A stretch of DNA of 64,000 nt from Mesonia ostreae (GCF_031845265.1 NZ_JAVRBG010000002.1:248001-312000); one strand, 5' to 3'; positions 33,778-41,940 are shown, numbered from the stretch's first letter. The notes: generated by a model not told the origin, from the letters alone. Program-made: numbers and translations.

Positions 33778-34533
33778 ATGAGCGAACAAGCATACGTTAA
33801 GAAACATATAGAAGATAATATTGCTACGGTAGAATTTTTTCATCCAGCGCATAATTCTTTACCAGGAAATATTTTGGCACAATTAGCCGATACAATTACA
33901 GAAATGGGACAAAATGATGAGGTCTTAGTGATTGTATTAAAATCTGGCGGTGATCGTACTTTTTGTGCGGGTGCTAGTTTTGAAGAATTGATTTCTATTG
34001 CCGATGAAAAAACGGGCGAGAAATTTTTTAGTGGTTTTGCTAACGTGATTAACGCTATGCGAAAGTGTCCTAAATTTATTATTGGTCGGGTTCAAGGGAA
34101 AACTGTTGGGGGCGGAGTAGGACTCGCTTCTGCAGTGGATTATTGTATGGCGACTAAGTTTGCGTCTATTAAATTGAGTGAATTAAATTTAGGTATTGGG
34201 CCTTTTGTTGTTGGTCCCGCTGTTCAACGAAAAATAGGAGCGAGCGGAATGTCGCAAATTGCTATTGATGCCAATTCTTTTTACTCACCAGAATGGGCCA
34301 AGCAAAAAGGCTTGTACGCCAACGTTTATGATTCTACAGAAGAATTGGACGAAGCTGTTGCCGATTTAGCAAAAAATTTATGCGGTTACAATCCAGAAGC
34401 GGTAAAAGAGATGAAACATATGTTTTGGCGAGGCACCGAAGATTGGGACCAGCTACTTAATGAGCGCGCTAAAATAAGCGGCCGCTTAGTGCTCTCTGAT
34501 TTTACGAAGAAGAAATTAAAGAGGTTTGAATAG
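33778..34533 (+). CDS. Enoyl-CoA hydratase/isomerase, probable PaaF
   Basis: A 251-aa crotonase-family enzyme with VEFFHPAHNSLPGNIL, the CoA-binding FCAGASFEELI and the oxyanion-hole block GKTVGGGVGLASAVDYC. The middle ELNLGIGPFVVGPAVQRKIG is divergent from PaaG at 20708. Because a paaY gene follows it and no other hydratase for 2,3-didehydroadipyl-CoA is in the window, I infer a PaaF role. A different acyl-CoA substrate cannot be excluded. Its last 20 coding bases are exactly duplicated 57 bases downstream. Confidence 0.8.
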   Translation: MSEQAYVKKHIEDNIATVEFFHPAHNSLPGNILAQLADTITEMGQNDEVLVIVLKSGGDRTFCAGASFEELISIADEKTGEKFFSGFANVINAMRKCPKFIIGRVQGKTVGGGVGLASAVDYCMATKFASIKLSELNLGIGPFVVGPAVQRKIGASGMSQIAIDANSFYSPEWAKQKGLYANVYDSTEELDEAVADLAKNLCGYNPEAVKEMKHMFWRGTEDWDQLLNERAKISGRLVLSDFTKKKLKRFE

Positions 34534-34589
34534 AATATTGATGAGAGGTGAGAGGGGAGACGTGAGAAAAAATTAAAGAGGTTTGAATA
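34513..34589. repeat. 20-bp direct repeat at the end of the paaF-like gene
   Basis: AAATTAAAGAGGTTTGAATA occurs at 34513-34532, covering the last codons and the first stop bases, and again at 34570-34589. The segment between them is built of GAGAGGTGAGAGG-type words, the complement of words at 6294-6328. The pattern is what an insertion with target duplication would leave. Confidence 0.8.
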
Positions 34590-34593
34590 ATAG

Positions 34594-35027
34594 AGGGTAG
34601 TGGGTAGTTTGTAGAGGGTAGCAATATGAAAAGTAATTATCATTTTAAATTTGAAGAATTAAAAGTTTATCAAAAAGCTATTGAATTTGGTGAAATGGTT
34701 CATTTTCAAATATCCACTTTTCCAAAAATTGAAGATTACCGATTGTAGGCACAATTTGCAAGAGCTGCGGACTCGATAGCATTTAATATTGCTGAAGGTT
34801 CTGGAAGTTCTGATGCAAGTTTCTTGAATTATTTAAGAATCGCAAGAGATAGTTCACGTGAATGTGTTGCTGCAACAACCAAAGCTTTATTAAGAAATTA
34901 TATTACTTATGAAGAAAGTGAAAAAAATCGAGGCTTATTGATTGAAATTAATAAAATGCTTGCAGCCTTAATGAAACATTTAAAAAATAAATAATAACGT
35001 ACTACCCTCTACTCACTAAAAACTACC
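34594..35027. repeat. Inverted-repeat unit enclosing a four-helix-bundle pseudogene, paaF-paaY gap
   Basis: GTAGAGGGTAG (34611-34621) is perfectly complementary to CTACCCTCTAC (35002-35012). GGTAGTTT (34603-34610) pairs with AAACTACC (35020-35027). The inner frame starts five bases after the left arm and ends eight bases before the right arm. The arms are unlike those at the other three loci. Confidence 0.8.
34626..34994 (+). pseudogene. Four-helix-bundle protein (23S rRNA intervening-sequence family), nonsense-broken
   Basis: From the ATG at 34626 the frame reads HFKFEELKVYQKAIEFGEMV, then FPKIEDYRL, then TAG at codon 41 (34746-34748). It goes on without frameshift as AQFARAADSIAFNIAEGSGS, then NYLRIARDSSRECVAATTKA and a helical tail to the TAA at 34994. 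Apart from the amber codon the 122 residues are intact. The stop lies in the loop between helices 1 and 2, four aligned residues from the stop in the paaA-paaB copy. It is enclosed by its own inverted repeats. Confidence 0.85.
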
Positions 35028-35034
35028 AACTATC

Positions 35035-35634
35035 ATGATTTACAAATTCAAAAATCACATTCCCGTAATTCATGAAAGCAGTTTTGTGCATCCGCTAGCG
35101 GCGGTTACGGGAAATGTGATCATCGGGAAAGACTGTTATATAGGTCCGGGTGCTGCGATACGTGGCGACTGGGGCGAAATTGTATTGGAAGATGGTGTAA
35201 ATGTGCAAGAAAACTGCACAGTGCATATGTTTCCGGGTAAGAATATCAGGCTAAAAAAAGGAGCGCACGTGGGGCACGGAGCCATTATTCACGGCGCCAA
35301 TTTGGGCGAAAATTGCCTAATTGGGATGAATTCTGTCATTATGGACGATGCCGAGATTGGTGACGAATGCATTGTAGGTGCAATGGCTTTTGTTAAAGCC
35401 GAAACCAAAATAGAAAAACGCAGTCTGGTAGTAGGCAATCCAGCCAAAGTAATAAAAAAAGTTTCAGATGAAATGATAGCTTGGAAAACCGCTGGAACAA
35501 AATTATACCAACGCCTACCGGCCGATTGTCATGAAAGTCTGGAAGAAGTAGCGCCGCTAAGAGAAATTCCTGAAAACCGACCCAAACAAGAAAATTTTTA
35601 CCGGACCTTGCAAGAGATGAAAAAGGAAGATTAA
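35035..35634 (+). CDS. paaY: PaaY, gamma-carbonic-anhydrase-like thioesterase
   Basis: A 199-aa left-handed beta-helix protein of the gamma-carbonic anhydrase family. Hexapeptide repeats run through residues 15-140 (SFVHPLAAVTGNVIIGKDCY, GAHVGHGAIIHGANLGENCL). The metal-type His residues are in HMF and GHGAIIH. The C-terminal helix (PAKVIKKVSDEMIAWKTAGT, then LREIPENRP) is the PaaY type. E. coli PaaY hydrolyses 2-hydroxycyclohepta-1,4,6-triene-1-formyl-CoA, a toxic side product of the paa pathway. It overlaps the convergent acetyltransferase gene by four bases. Confidence 0.93.
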   Translation: MIYKFKNHIPVIHESSFVHPLAAVTGNVIIGKDCYIGPGAAIRGDWGEIVLEDGVNVQENCTVHMFPGKNIRLKKGAHVGHGAIIHGANLGENCLIGMNSVIMDDAEIGDECIVGAMAFVKAETKIEKRSLVVGNPAKVIKKVSDEMIAWKTAGTKLYQRLPADCHESLEEVAPLREIPENRPKQENFYRTLQEMKKED

Positions 35635-36197
35635 AAAAGTTTCTTTTGCAAATGCTCGTATTTGTGTCCACCTAAATTTTTGTTATTAACGACTTTAAAA
35701 TCGAGTCGCTCATACAAACGTTTTGCTTTGGGGTTTTCTGTATCTACTAATAAGCCGAGATGAGAATGCTTTCTTTCACGAGCAAGATTTTCGGCATACT
35801 CTATAAGCTCACTTCCAATTTTTTTTCCGCGAAAGCGTGGATCTACACTTAGCGCATCCAAATAAAATTCTCCAGCTTCCGTTTCTGGAGTTAATTGATC
35901 TTTAAAATCTTGATTTTCTTGTAAGTAGACTTGTAATTTTTGCTGAAGCTTTACATGTTTATCTGAATCATAAGCAATAAGAGCTCCAACGCATTCAGAC
36001 TCTGAAAAAGCAACTAGGCTGTGAGCATAACTGTACAAACTCTCTTCTAGCAAAAACTGATCTTGTAAAAATGCTAATGCTTTAGTTTTGTTCTCTTCCC
36101 CCAAGTAAAAATAAATTAAATCTTCCATAGCGGGCAGGATCAATTCCGCGAAAGCTAATGCATGCTGTTTTTGAGCTGATATAATTTCTAAATGCAT
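35631..36197 (-). CDS. GNAT family N-acetyltransferase
   Basis: A 188-aa single-domain GNAT protein. The acetyl-CoA binding motif A is DPRFRGKKIGSELIEYAENL (R-x-x-G/K-x-G/S), preceded by the beta strand EFYLDALSV. It is followed by LGLLVDTENPKAKRLYERLD and the family ending VVNNKNLGG. It is a cytosolic acetyltransferase whose target, small molecule or protein, cannot be named. It is alone on this strand and ends within the last bases of paaY. Confidence 0.88.
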   Translation of the reverse strand: MHLEIISAQKQHALAFAELILPAMEDLIYFYLGEENKTKALAFLQDQFLLEESLYSYAHSLVAFSESECVGALIAYDSDKHVKLQQKLQVYLQENQDFKDQLTPETEAGEFYLDALSVDPRFRGKKIGSELIEYAENLARERKHSHLGLLVDTENPKAKRLYERLDFKVVNNKNLGGHKYEHLQKKLF

Positions 36198-36239
36198 AAA
36201 TTAGTGCGCTTTTACCAGAAGTAGGAAGAAGCAAGATAA

Positions 36240-36247
36240 TATCTTTG
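36240..36247 (+). promoter_or_regulatory. Promoter -7 motif for the symporter gene (TATCTTTG)
   Basis: TATCTTTG, 31 bases before the ATG at 36279, fits TAnnTTTG. Confidence 0.5.
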
Positions 36248-36278
36248 TGGAAATCTCCAATATCCTTAACCACTTATT

Positions 36279-37448
36279 ATGTTTAAAAAGATTATCAGTA
36301 ACCTACTTTTTAAAGTATTTGTCGCCATCTTTCTCGGAATTGTTTTTGGCTTGTATTTGCCAGAATCCGTAAACCGTGTTTTCAATACCTTCAATCATTT
36401 TTTTGGCGAATTCTTAGGCTTTGCGATTCCCTTAATTATCCTCGGATTAATTATGCCGGCCATTGGCGATTTAGGAAAAGGTGCGGGGAAATTGTTGGTC
36501 ATTACCGCGGCAATCGCCTATGGCTCTACTTTATTTTCTGGTTTCTCTACCTATTTTATAGCTTCGGGAATCTTTCCTTCTTTTATAGATCCGCAGGCAG
36601 CCACGACTGTAGAAGAAAGTGCGCGCGAATTATCACCTTATTTTTCTATTAGTATTCCTCCGGTTTTAGATGTGATGTCTGCTTTGGTGTTGGCATTTTT
36701 AATTGGCTTGGGACTGGCGCCCTTAGGAGAAAGTACGTTGAAAAATGTGACTTCAGATTTTCAAAAGATTATCATGATGCTCATAGAAAAAGTAATTATC
36801 CCATTGTTACCGCTATATATTCTAAGTATTTTTTCGGCTATAGCGTTTAAAGGTCAGGTCGCATCAGTATTGGGTGTTTTTGTAAAAATCATCGGAGTTA
36901 TTTTTGTGATGCATATTTTACTGATGCTCATTCAGTATATAATAGCAGGAGCGATTACCAAGAAGAATCCTATTAAAGCCTTACTGAATATGGCTCCGGC
37001 TTACTTTACTGCTTTGGGAACGCAGTCTTCTGCAGCCACTATTCCTCTTACTTTGAAGCAAGCAGAGATAAACGGAGTTTCTCCCAAAGTGGCTAATTTT
37101 GTAATTCCGTTGGGCGCTACCATACATTTGGCAGGAAGTACGATGAAAATTGTAGCCTGTGCGGTCGCGTTGATGCTCATGCAAGGAATGGATTTTAACT
37201 TCGGAATGTTTGCTGGTTTTGTCATGATGTTAGGTATTGCCATGGTAGCTGCGCCGGGTGTTCCTGGAGGTGCAATTATGGCGGCTGTAGGGATTTTACA
37301 ATCGATGTTAGGTTTTGATGCGGAAGCACAAGCTTTGATGATTGCTCTTTATATTGCGATGGATAGCTTTGGTACAGCAGCCAATATCACTGGGGATGGC
37401 GCAATAGCCTTAATTGTAGATAAGATTGTGAAGAAAGGTGATTTTTAG
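36279..37448 (+). CDS. Dicarboxylate/amino-acid:cation symporter (DAACS family)
   Basis: A 389-aa membrane transporter with eight hydrophobic segments and two re-entrant loops. FVAIFLGIVFGLYLPESV opens it. The serine-rich hairpin is ALGTQSSAATIPLT. The substrate and ion region contains PLGATIHLAGSTMKI, and the last part GVPGGAIMAAVG and DSFGTAANITGDG. This is the sodium- or proton-coupled GltP/DctA superfamily. The substrate cannot be told: the ALGTQSSAAT and TANITGDG signatures are family-wide. It stands alone between repeats. Confidence 0.9.
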   Translation: MFKKIISNLLFKVFVAIFLGIVFGLYLPESVNRVFNTFNHFFGEFLGFAIPLIILGLIMPAIGDLGKGAGKLLVITAAIAYGSTLFSGFSTYFIASGIFPSFIDPQAATTVEESARELSPYFSISIPPVLDVMSALVLAFLIGLGLAPLGESTLKNVTSDFQKIIMMLIEKVIIPLLPLYILSIFSAIAFKGQVASVLGVFVKIIGVIFVMHILLMLIQYIIAGAITKKNPIKALLNMAPAYFTALGTQSSAATIPLTLKQAEINGVSPKVANFVIPLGATIHLAGSTMKIVACAVALMLMQGMDFNFGMFAGFVMMLGIAMVAAPGVPGGAIMAAVGILQSMLGFDAEAQALMIALYIAMDSFGTAANITGDGAIALIVDKIVKKGDF

Positions 37449-37486
37449 TGTACACTGTTATTTAATATTTAATAGAGAATAACCTG

Positions 37487-37679
37487 TGTCACTTCGAGTG
37501 TTTTTCAGATAGCGATAGCGAAAAGAAATCCCGAAGTCTCGGGAGTATCGAGAAGTCTTCGGTTTTAGAAAATATCACATTTAAGGTTAGCCCAAAGACC
37601 TCGTTTTTATGTAACGGACACGGATTCTAAGTGTCTTATGTTTTGAATATTCTGGTTCTCGACTCCGCTCGAACTGACA
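37487..37679. repeat. Dispersed repeat with TGTCA(C/G)TTCGAG inverted ends
   Basis: Begins TGTCACTTCGAG and ends CTCGAACTGACA, with 11 of 12 bases complementary. Internal GAAATCCCGAAGTCTCGGGA also folds. A related fragment (CGAAGTGAAGTCCCGAGAG...ATTCGGGAT) separates the two thiolase tails near 26449-26480. Confidence 0.7.
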
Positions 37680-37717
37680 TTCGTTTGATCTTACAATAAA
37701 CCTATATGAAGGTTTAA

Positions 37718-37758
37718 AACCAAAAAACCGATGCTGTTGTGGCACCGGTTTTTTGGTT
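37718..37758. terminator. Bidirectional rho-independent terminator
   Basis: AACCAAAAAACCG (37718-37730) and CGGTTTTTTGGTT (37746-37758) are perfect 13-base arms around a 15-base loop. It lies 16 bases beyond the stop of the minus-strand S46 gene. Confidence 0.85.
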
Positions 37759-37773
37759 GAAGTTTATCAAAGC

Positions 37774-39963
37774 TTACTTACGCTTCTTAGATCTTCTTTT
37801 CTTCTTCATAGCATCTTTACTTTGCTTCGGGTGAACCAATTTCATCTCCTCAATTAAATGGCTTGCTCCAGCATATTTATCTATAATAAATAAGATGTAA
37901 CGCGCATCAACCATAATATTTCTAGAAATAACAGGGTCATAATAAATATCACTCATCGTTCCTTCCCACACACGGTCAAAGTTTAATCCAATTAAGTTTC
38001 CGTGAGCGTCAATTACGGGGCTACCCGAGTTTCCTCCTGTAGTGTGATTGGTTCCTATAAAGTTTACCGGCATTTTACCGTTTTCGTCATACTTACCATA
38101 ATCTTTTTGTTCGTATAAATCGATTAATTTCTGTGGAAGATCAAACTCATAATCACCTTCTACATATTTCTCCATCACTCCCTCTAAGTACGTTACCGGC
38201 TCATAATAAACCGCATCTTTAGGGCTGTAACCTTTTACTTGTCCGTAAGTAACACGTAAGGTTCCGTTAGCATTCGGGAAGATACGTGCGTCTTTAGGAC
38301 TTAATTCTACAATAGCTGTCATGTATTCTTTTTGCAAGGCATCTATTTCCATACGCTTGCTTCGGTAAGTAGGTAAAGCATCGCTGTAGAATTTTTGAGC
38401 TTGTTTTTTTACAAATGCGTATCCAGGATCCTCGTTTAAACGCTTTATCACTTCTTCAGCATCTCCATCCATCAGTTTTTCAACAGAAGCATAATCGGTT
38501 AAAGCAGATTTTCCATAAATTTCCTGAGTTAATTGTGCTTTATTTTTTTGCTGAAGACCATCCGTTAGGAATTGCTTTGGCAAATTATCGGCATAAAATT
38601 CGATTACTTTTTCAAAAACCTTTTCATCTACTTTAGCGCTATAATCCTTGTAAGAAGATTTATAATCTTCCAGTAAATTTGCTTTTCTATCGGTAAAAGA
38701 TTGTTCTCCACGAGATTCTAAAACCTGCTCCAGTTGATACAATTGGAAACCGTTTCTTAGTAATTCTACATTACGTATAAAAGCTTCAGAGAAGAGGTTG
38801 TATGCTAGGTCATAATCTTTAAATTCGGCGTAAGCGGTATCAAAATCACTTAAAATACTACCATATTGTTTCTCTAAATCTTTGGCTTTAATGCGCTGCA
38901 TCAATTCTTTTTCTTGTGCTTTTTTAATGTCTACCGCATCGGTTTTGATTAAACCTTGGCTTTCCCCAATCCATTTTTTATAGTAATTAGCGATTCTAGA
39001 ATATTTAGAAGCGTACTGAATTTTAATTTGCTGGTCTTTACGCATAAACACATCTTGCTCTTTTAAAGCCACTTCGCGTATACCAATTCTTGCAGGGTTA
39101 ATGGTCTCTACCAATTGCTCTACGGCAACGGCTGGTAAATATTCATCTGTAGTGCCTGGGAAACCAAAAACTAAGGTGAAATCATCTTCGGCAACTCCGT
39201 CTAAACTTACCGGTAAATAATGCTTTGGCGTATAAGGCACGTTCTCTTCGCTATATTCCGCTGGACGGTTATTTTTATCGGCATAAATTCTGAATAATGA
39301 AAAATCGCCAGTATGTCTTGGCCACATCCAATTGTCGGTATCCGAACCATATTTCCCCACAGAAGAAGGCGGAGCACCTACTAAACGAATATCTTTATAG
39401 GTCTCTACCTTGAACAACATAAATTGGTTTCCGTCATAAAAAGTACTCACCCGGTTGGTTTGCCATTTTTCTTTTGGCGACTTTTCAACCACATTTTGCT
39501 TGTTTCTATCTATCATTTGCTGACGCTCTTCCTCAGAAGAAGCATTTTTAGTTCCTTCTAAAACTTTTTCGGTCACATCGGTAATTTCTACGATAAAAGT
39601 TACCGTCATTCCAGGATTAGCCAATTCTTCGTTAAGGTTCATGGCCCAAAATCCGTCGGCTAAATAATCGTTTTCTACCGTAGAATGCGATTGAATTTGT
39701 CCGTAACCACAATGGTGGTTTGTAAGTAACAAACCTTTTGGTGAGATCACTTCAGAAGTGCACCCACCGTTAAAATGAGGTACCGCATCTTTTAAACTGC
39801 TTTGGTTAACGCTATAAATGTCTGCAGCGCTCATTTTCATACCCAAATTTTGCATTTCGGTTTCATTCATTCCTTCAAGAAGCGAAGGAATCCACATTCC
39901 GCCTTGTTGCGCAAACATGGGAAAAGCGAGTAAGAAGATAAATAATCGAATAAGTTTCATCAT
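37774..39963 (-). CDS. S46 family dipeptidyl-peptidase, DPP11-like
   Basis: A 729-aa periplasmic serine exopeptidase, started at the ATG at 39963 so that the signal peptide MMKLIRLFIFLLAFPMFAQQ is at the front. The extra seven residues of the longest frame are improbable. The catalytic His is in LTNHHCGYGQ, Asp in WPRHTGDFSLFRIY and Ser in TGGNSGSPVIDAHG. The segment after the Ser reads GLNFDRVWEG. The Arg is the residue that gives DPP11 enzymes their Asp/Glu preference, in contrast to the Gly in the paralogue at 29977. A very basic C-terminal tail (AMKKKRRSKKRK) is unusual for this family. Confidence 0.92.
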   Translation of the reverse strand: MMKLIRLFIFLLAFPMFAQQGGMWIPSLLEGMNETEMQNLGMKMSAADIYSVNQSSLKDAVPHFNGGCTSEVISPKGLLLTNHHCGYGQIQSHSTVENDYLADGFWAMNLNEELANPGMTVTFIVEITDVTEKVLEGTKNASSEEERQQMIDRNKQNVVEKSPKEKWQTNRVSTFYDGNQFMLFKVETYKDIRLVGAPPSSVGKYGSDTDNWMWPRHTGDFSLFRIYADKNNRPAEYSEENVPYTPKHYLPVSLDGVAEDDFTLVFGFPGTTDEYLPAVAVEQLVETINPARIGIREVALKEQDVFMRKDQQIKIQYASKYSRIANYYKKWIGESQGLIKTDAVDIKKAQEKELMQRIKAKDLEKQYGSILSDFDTAYAEFKDYDLAYNLFSEAFIRNVELLRNGFQLYQLEQVLESRGEQSFTDRKANLLEDYKSSYKDYSAKVDEKVFEKVIEFYADNLPKQFLTDGLQQKNKAQLTQEIYGKSALTDYASVEKLMDGDAEEVIKRLNEDPGYAFVKKQAQKFYSDALPTYRSKRMEIDALQKEYMTAIVELSPKDARIFPNANGTLRVTYGQVKGYSPKDAVYYEPVTYLEGVMEKYVEGDYEFDLPQKLIDLYEQKDYGKYDENGKMPVNFIGTNHTTGGNSGSPVIDAHGNLIGLNFDRVWEGTMSDIYYDPVISRNIMVDARYILFIIDKYAGASHLIEEMKLVHPKQSKDAMKKKRRSKKRK

Positions 39964-40267
39964 TACATTAAATATTAAGTTCAATTGTGGCCAAATGCCT
40001 TTAGAGGCTGCAAAATACTAAAATTTAAGCTGATTTCATTTCGAAAATGTGGCTTGTTTCAATTTTAGTCATTTCTCACAAAGCCTTAAGACATCTTGGC
40101 TACAAAACCTAAGAAAATAGATTTGTTGCTTAAAAGTTGAAAATCAACTTATGTGCTAATTTTTGAAATTTATCCCTTTACTTTATCAATTCTAGAAATC
40201 TGATTGTGAATTAAATTTTTAAGCGTTAATATCCTTAGGAGCATATAAGTACTTGCAATTTTGGAAA

Positions 40268-40351
40268 GCAGTTTCCCGCTTTCCATTACAATTCCTCATT
40301 TCGCTACCGCTACATTCCGGGATTTTCATTTCAATCGGGGCTAGGGAGCTG
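40268..40351. repeat. Dispersed spacer repeat, related fragment (TTTCCCGCTTTCC...GGGGCTAGGGAGCTG)
   Basis: GCAGTTTCCCGCTTTCC opens the element, and TCAATCGGGGCTAGGGAGCT ends it. It resembles the core and right end of the copies at 13705 and 24155. It lies about 265 bases upstream of the E2 start codon. Confidence 0.5.
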
Positions 40352-40569
40352 AGTCAGGTTTTTTTTTGCTTGGATTGAAAAGTGCGTGAAAACCCTTCCG
40401 AAATTATTGCGTAATGCCATACTTCGTCTCCGCTCACTACAGGCCTTCCCTCATTTATGGGAAGGAGCTATTATGAGGTGAATTTGAGAGTTTGGTTAAT
40501 TTGTTAGAATTGAAGGATAGTTTAATTTGTAAAAAGTGGAGTTTTAAGGAGAAAATGGACTTAAAATGT

Positions 40570-40577
40570 TATTTTTG
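40570..40577 (+). promoter_or_regulatory. Promoter -7 motif for the E2 gene (TATTTTTG)
   Basis: TATTTTTG, 37 bases before the ATG at 40615, fits TAnnTTTG and supports that ATG over the upstream start at 40492. Confidence 0.5.
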
Positions 40578-40614
40578 TTTTCATACGAATGATAACGATT
40601 ACATAAAATTATTT

Positions 40615-41940
40615 ATGTCAACAATAGAATTTAAATTGCCCAAAATGGGCGAAAGTATTACCGAAGGAACCATTATTAACTGGTTGGTCAAAGAAGGAGA
40701 TGCAGTAGAGAAAGACCAGATTATTTTGGAAGTGGCGACAGACAAAGTAGATTCTGAAGTGGCTTCTCCCGTAAACGGAACTATTGCCAGTATTAACGCC
40801 CAAGTCGATGAGGTAGTGCAAGTGGGAGCGGTAATTGCTCATATTGAAGCTTCAGAGGATCAATCTGTTAAAGAGAAAAACGCTTCCGCGGAAGCGAAAA
40901 AAGTATCAGCAGAATCTTCTAAACCGAAAGCGGCGAAGAAGAAACCAGTTTCAACTTCAGTTTCAAGCTCAGGTTCAACAGCAAGCATCCCTCCTTCGGG
41001 GAGAATGAGATGGGAATCAAACACTTACATTTCGCCGCTTATCCAGAATATTGCGATAGATTATCACATCAGTTATGAAGAGTTAGCGCGAATTCCCGCA
41101 ACGGGACACGACGGACGCTTGCGGAAAAGTGATGTTTTTAAGTATGTGGAAGAGGGAAGACCTGCGCAATTTGTACAGCCTGCACCAGAAGCAAGCGGAT
41201 TTCAGGTACCCGATTTAAAACTAGACAAAGGAAAAGGCGAAATTGTGAAAATGGACCGTATGCGTCAAATGATTGCCGATCATATGGTGTATTCTAAACA
41301 TACTTCGCCACACGTTACCGCTTATGTAGAAGCCGATTTAACCGAAATGGTGAATTGGCGTAATGCCAATAAAAAAGCTTTTCAGGAAAAATATGGCGAG
41401 CGCCTCACCTTTACGCCACTTTTTGTAGAAGCGGTAGCCAAGGCGGTGAAAGACTTCCCAATGATTAATGTGAGCGTGGACGGTGAGAATATCATCAAGA
41501 AAGAAAACATCAATATAGGAATGGCAACGGCTTTACCTAGCGGAAATTTAATTGTTCCCGTAGTAAAAAATGCCGATACTAAAGATTTAAAAACAATTGC
41601 TGCAGAAGTAAATGCTCTAGCAGAAAAAGCAAGAAACAATAAATTAAAACACGAAGAAACCAGCGGGAGTACGTTTACTATTTCTAATGTAGGGACTTTT
41701 GGAAGTCTGATGGGAACCCCAATTATCAATCAGCCGGAAGTGGCGATATTAGCAACCGGAATCATCAAAAAACGAGCAGAGGTGATAGAATATGAAGATG
41801 GCGATAAGATTGAAATTAGAAGTATGATGTATCTTTCGTTATCCTTTGATCACCGAGTAGTAGATGGTTTCCTTGGCGGAAGTTTTTTAAGAAAAGTAGC
41901 CGACTATTTTGAGGATTTTAATGAAGAACGAACGATTTGA
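40615..41940 (+). CDS. 2-oxoacid dehydrogenase E2 (dihydrolipoamide acyltransferase)
   Basis: A 441-aa E2 subunit starting at 40615. An N-terminal lipoyl domain (residues 1-77) has the lipoylated Lys in EVATDKVDSEVASP. A low-complexity linker (about 85-140) follows, then a peripheral subunit-binding domain (YISPLIQNIAIDYHISYEEL, GHDGRLRKSDVFKYV). The C-terminal acyltransferase domain ends with the catalytic DHRVVDG. With the fused E1 downstream it probably forms the branched-chain 2-oxoacid dehydrogenase. Unusually, the linker contains one perfect 16-bp palindrome and sequences resembling two other spacer repeats of this genome. Confidence 0.92.
   Translation: MSTIEFKLPKMGESITEGTIINWLVKEGDAVEKDQIILEVATDKVDSEVASPVNGTIASINAQVDEVVQVGAVIAHIEASEDQSVKEKNASAEAKKVSAESSKPKAAKKKPVSTSVSSSGSTASIPPSGRMRWESNTYISPLIQNIAIDYHISYEELARIPATGHDGRLRKSDVFKYVEEGRPAQFVQPAPEASGFQVPDLKLDKGKGEIVKMDRMRQMIADHMVYSKHTSPHVTAYVEADLTEMVNWRNANKKAFQEKYGERLTFTPLFVEAVAKAVKDFPMINVSVDGENIIKKENINIGMATALPSGNLIVPVVKNADTKDLKTIAAEVNALAEKARNNKLKHEETSGSTFTISNVGTFGSLMGTPIINQPEVAILATGIIKKRAEVIEYEDGDKIEIRSMMYLSLSFDHRVVDGFLGGSFLRKVADYFEDFNEERTI
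40881..40896. repeat. 16-bp palindrome CGCTTCCGCGGAAGCG, copy 4
   Basis: A perfect copy inside the E2 linker, read as ASAEA as in the signal peptides. It is followed by GTTTCAACTTCAGTTTCAAG (40948 on) and CCCTCCTTCGGGGAGAATGA (40989 on), which resemble the TTCAACTTC spacer words and the CTCCCTT...GGGTTGGGGATGGGATGA repeat. Confidence 0.9.

Larger units (their letters stand above)
37449..37773. other. Gene-free spacer with a TGTCA-ended repeat and a terminator
   Basis: Holds a 193-bp repeat with TGTCACTTCGAG/CTCGAACTGACA ends (37487-37679) and the terminator at 37718-37758. No gene. Confidence 0.7.
39964..40614. other. Gene-free region before the E2 gene
   Basis: About 650 bases with no convincing gene. 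A frame open from 40492 joins that of E2, but its 41 extra residues match no part of the family. It holds a fragment of the GGGCG-type spacer repeat (40268-40351) and short hairpins such as CTTCCC...GGGAAG near 40447-40472. The E2 promoter motif is at 40570. Confidence 0.6.

Noticed and set aside
37620..37680. Possible tRNA-like sequence (TTCTCGACTCCGCTCGAACTG)
   Set aside because: No cloverleaf or acceptor stem can be formed. It is the right end of the TGTCA-ended repeat.
40492..40614. N-terminal extension of E2
   Set aside because: The 41 extra residues do not match E2 proteins and cover the promoter motif at 40570. The lipoyl domain starts at the ATG at 40615.
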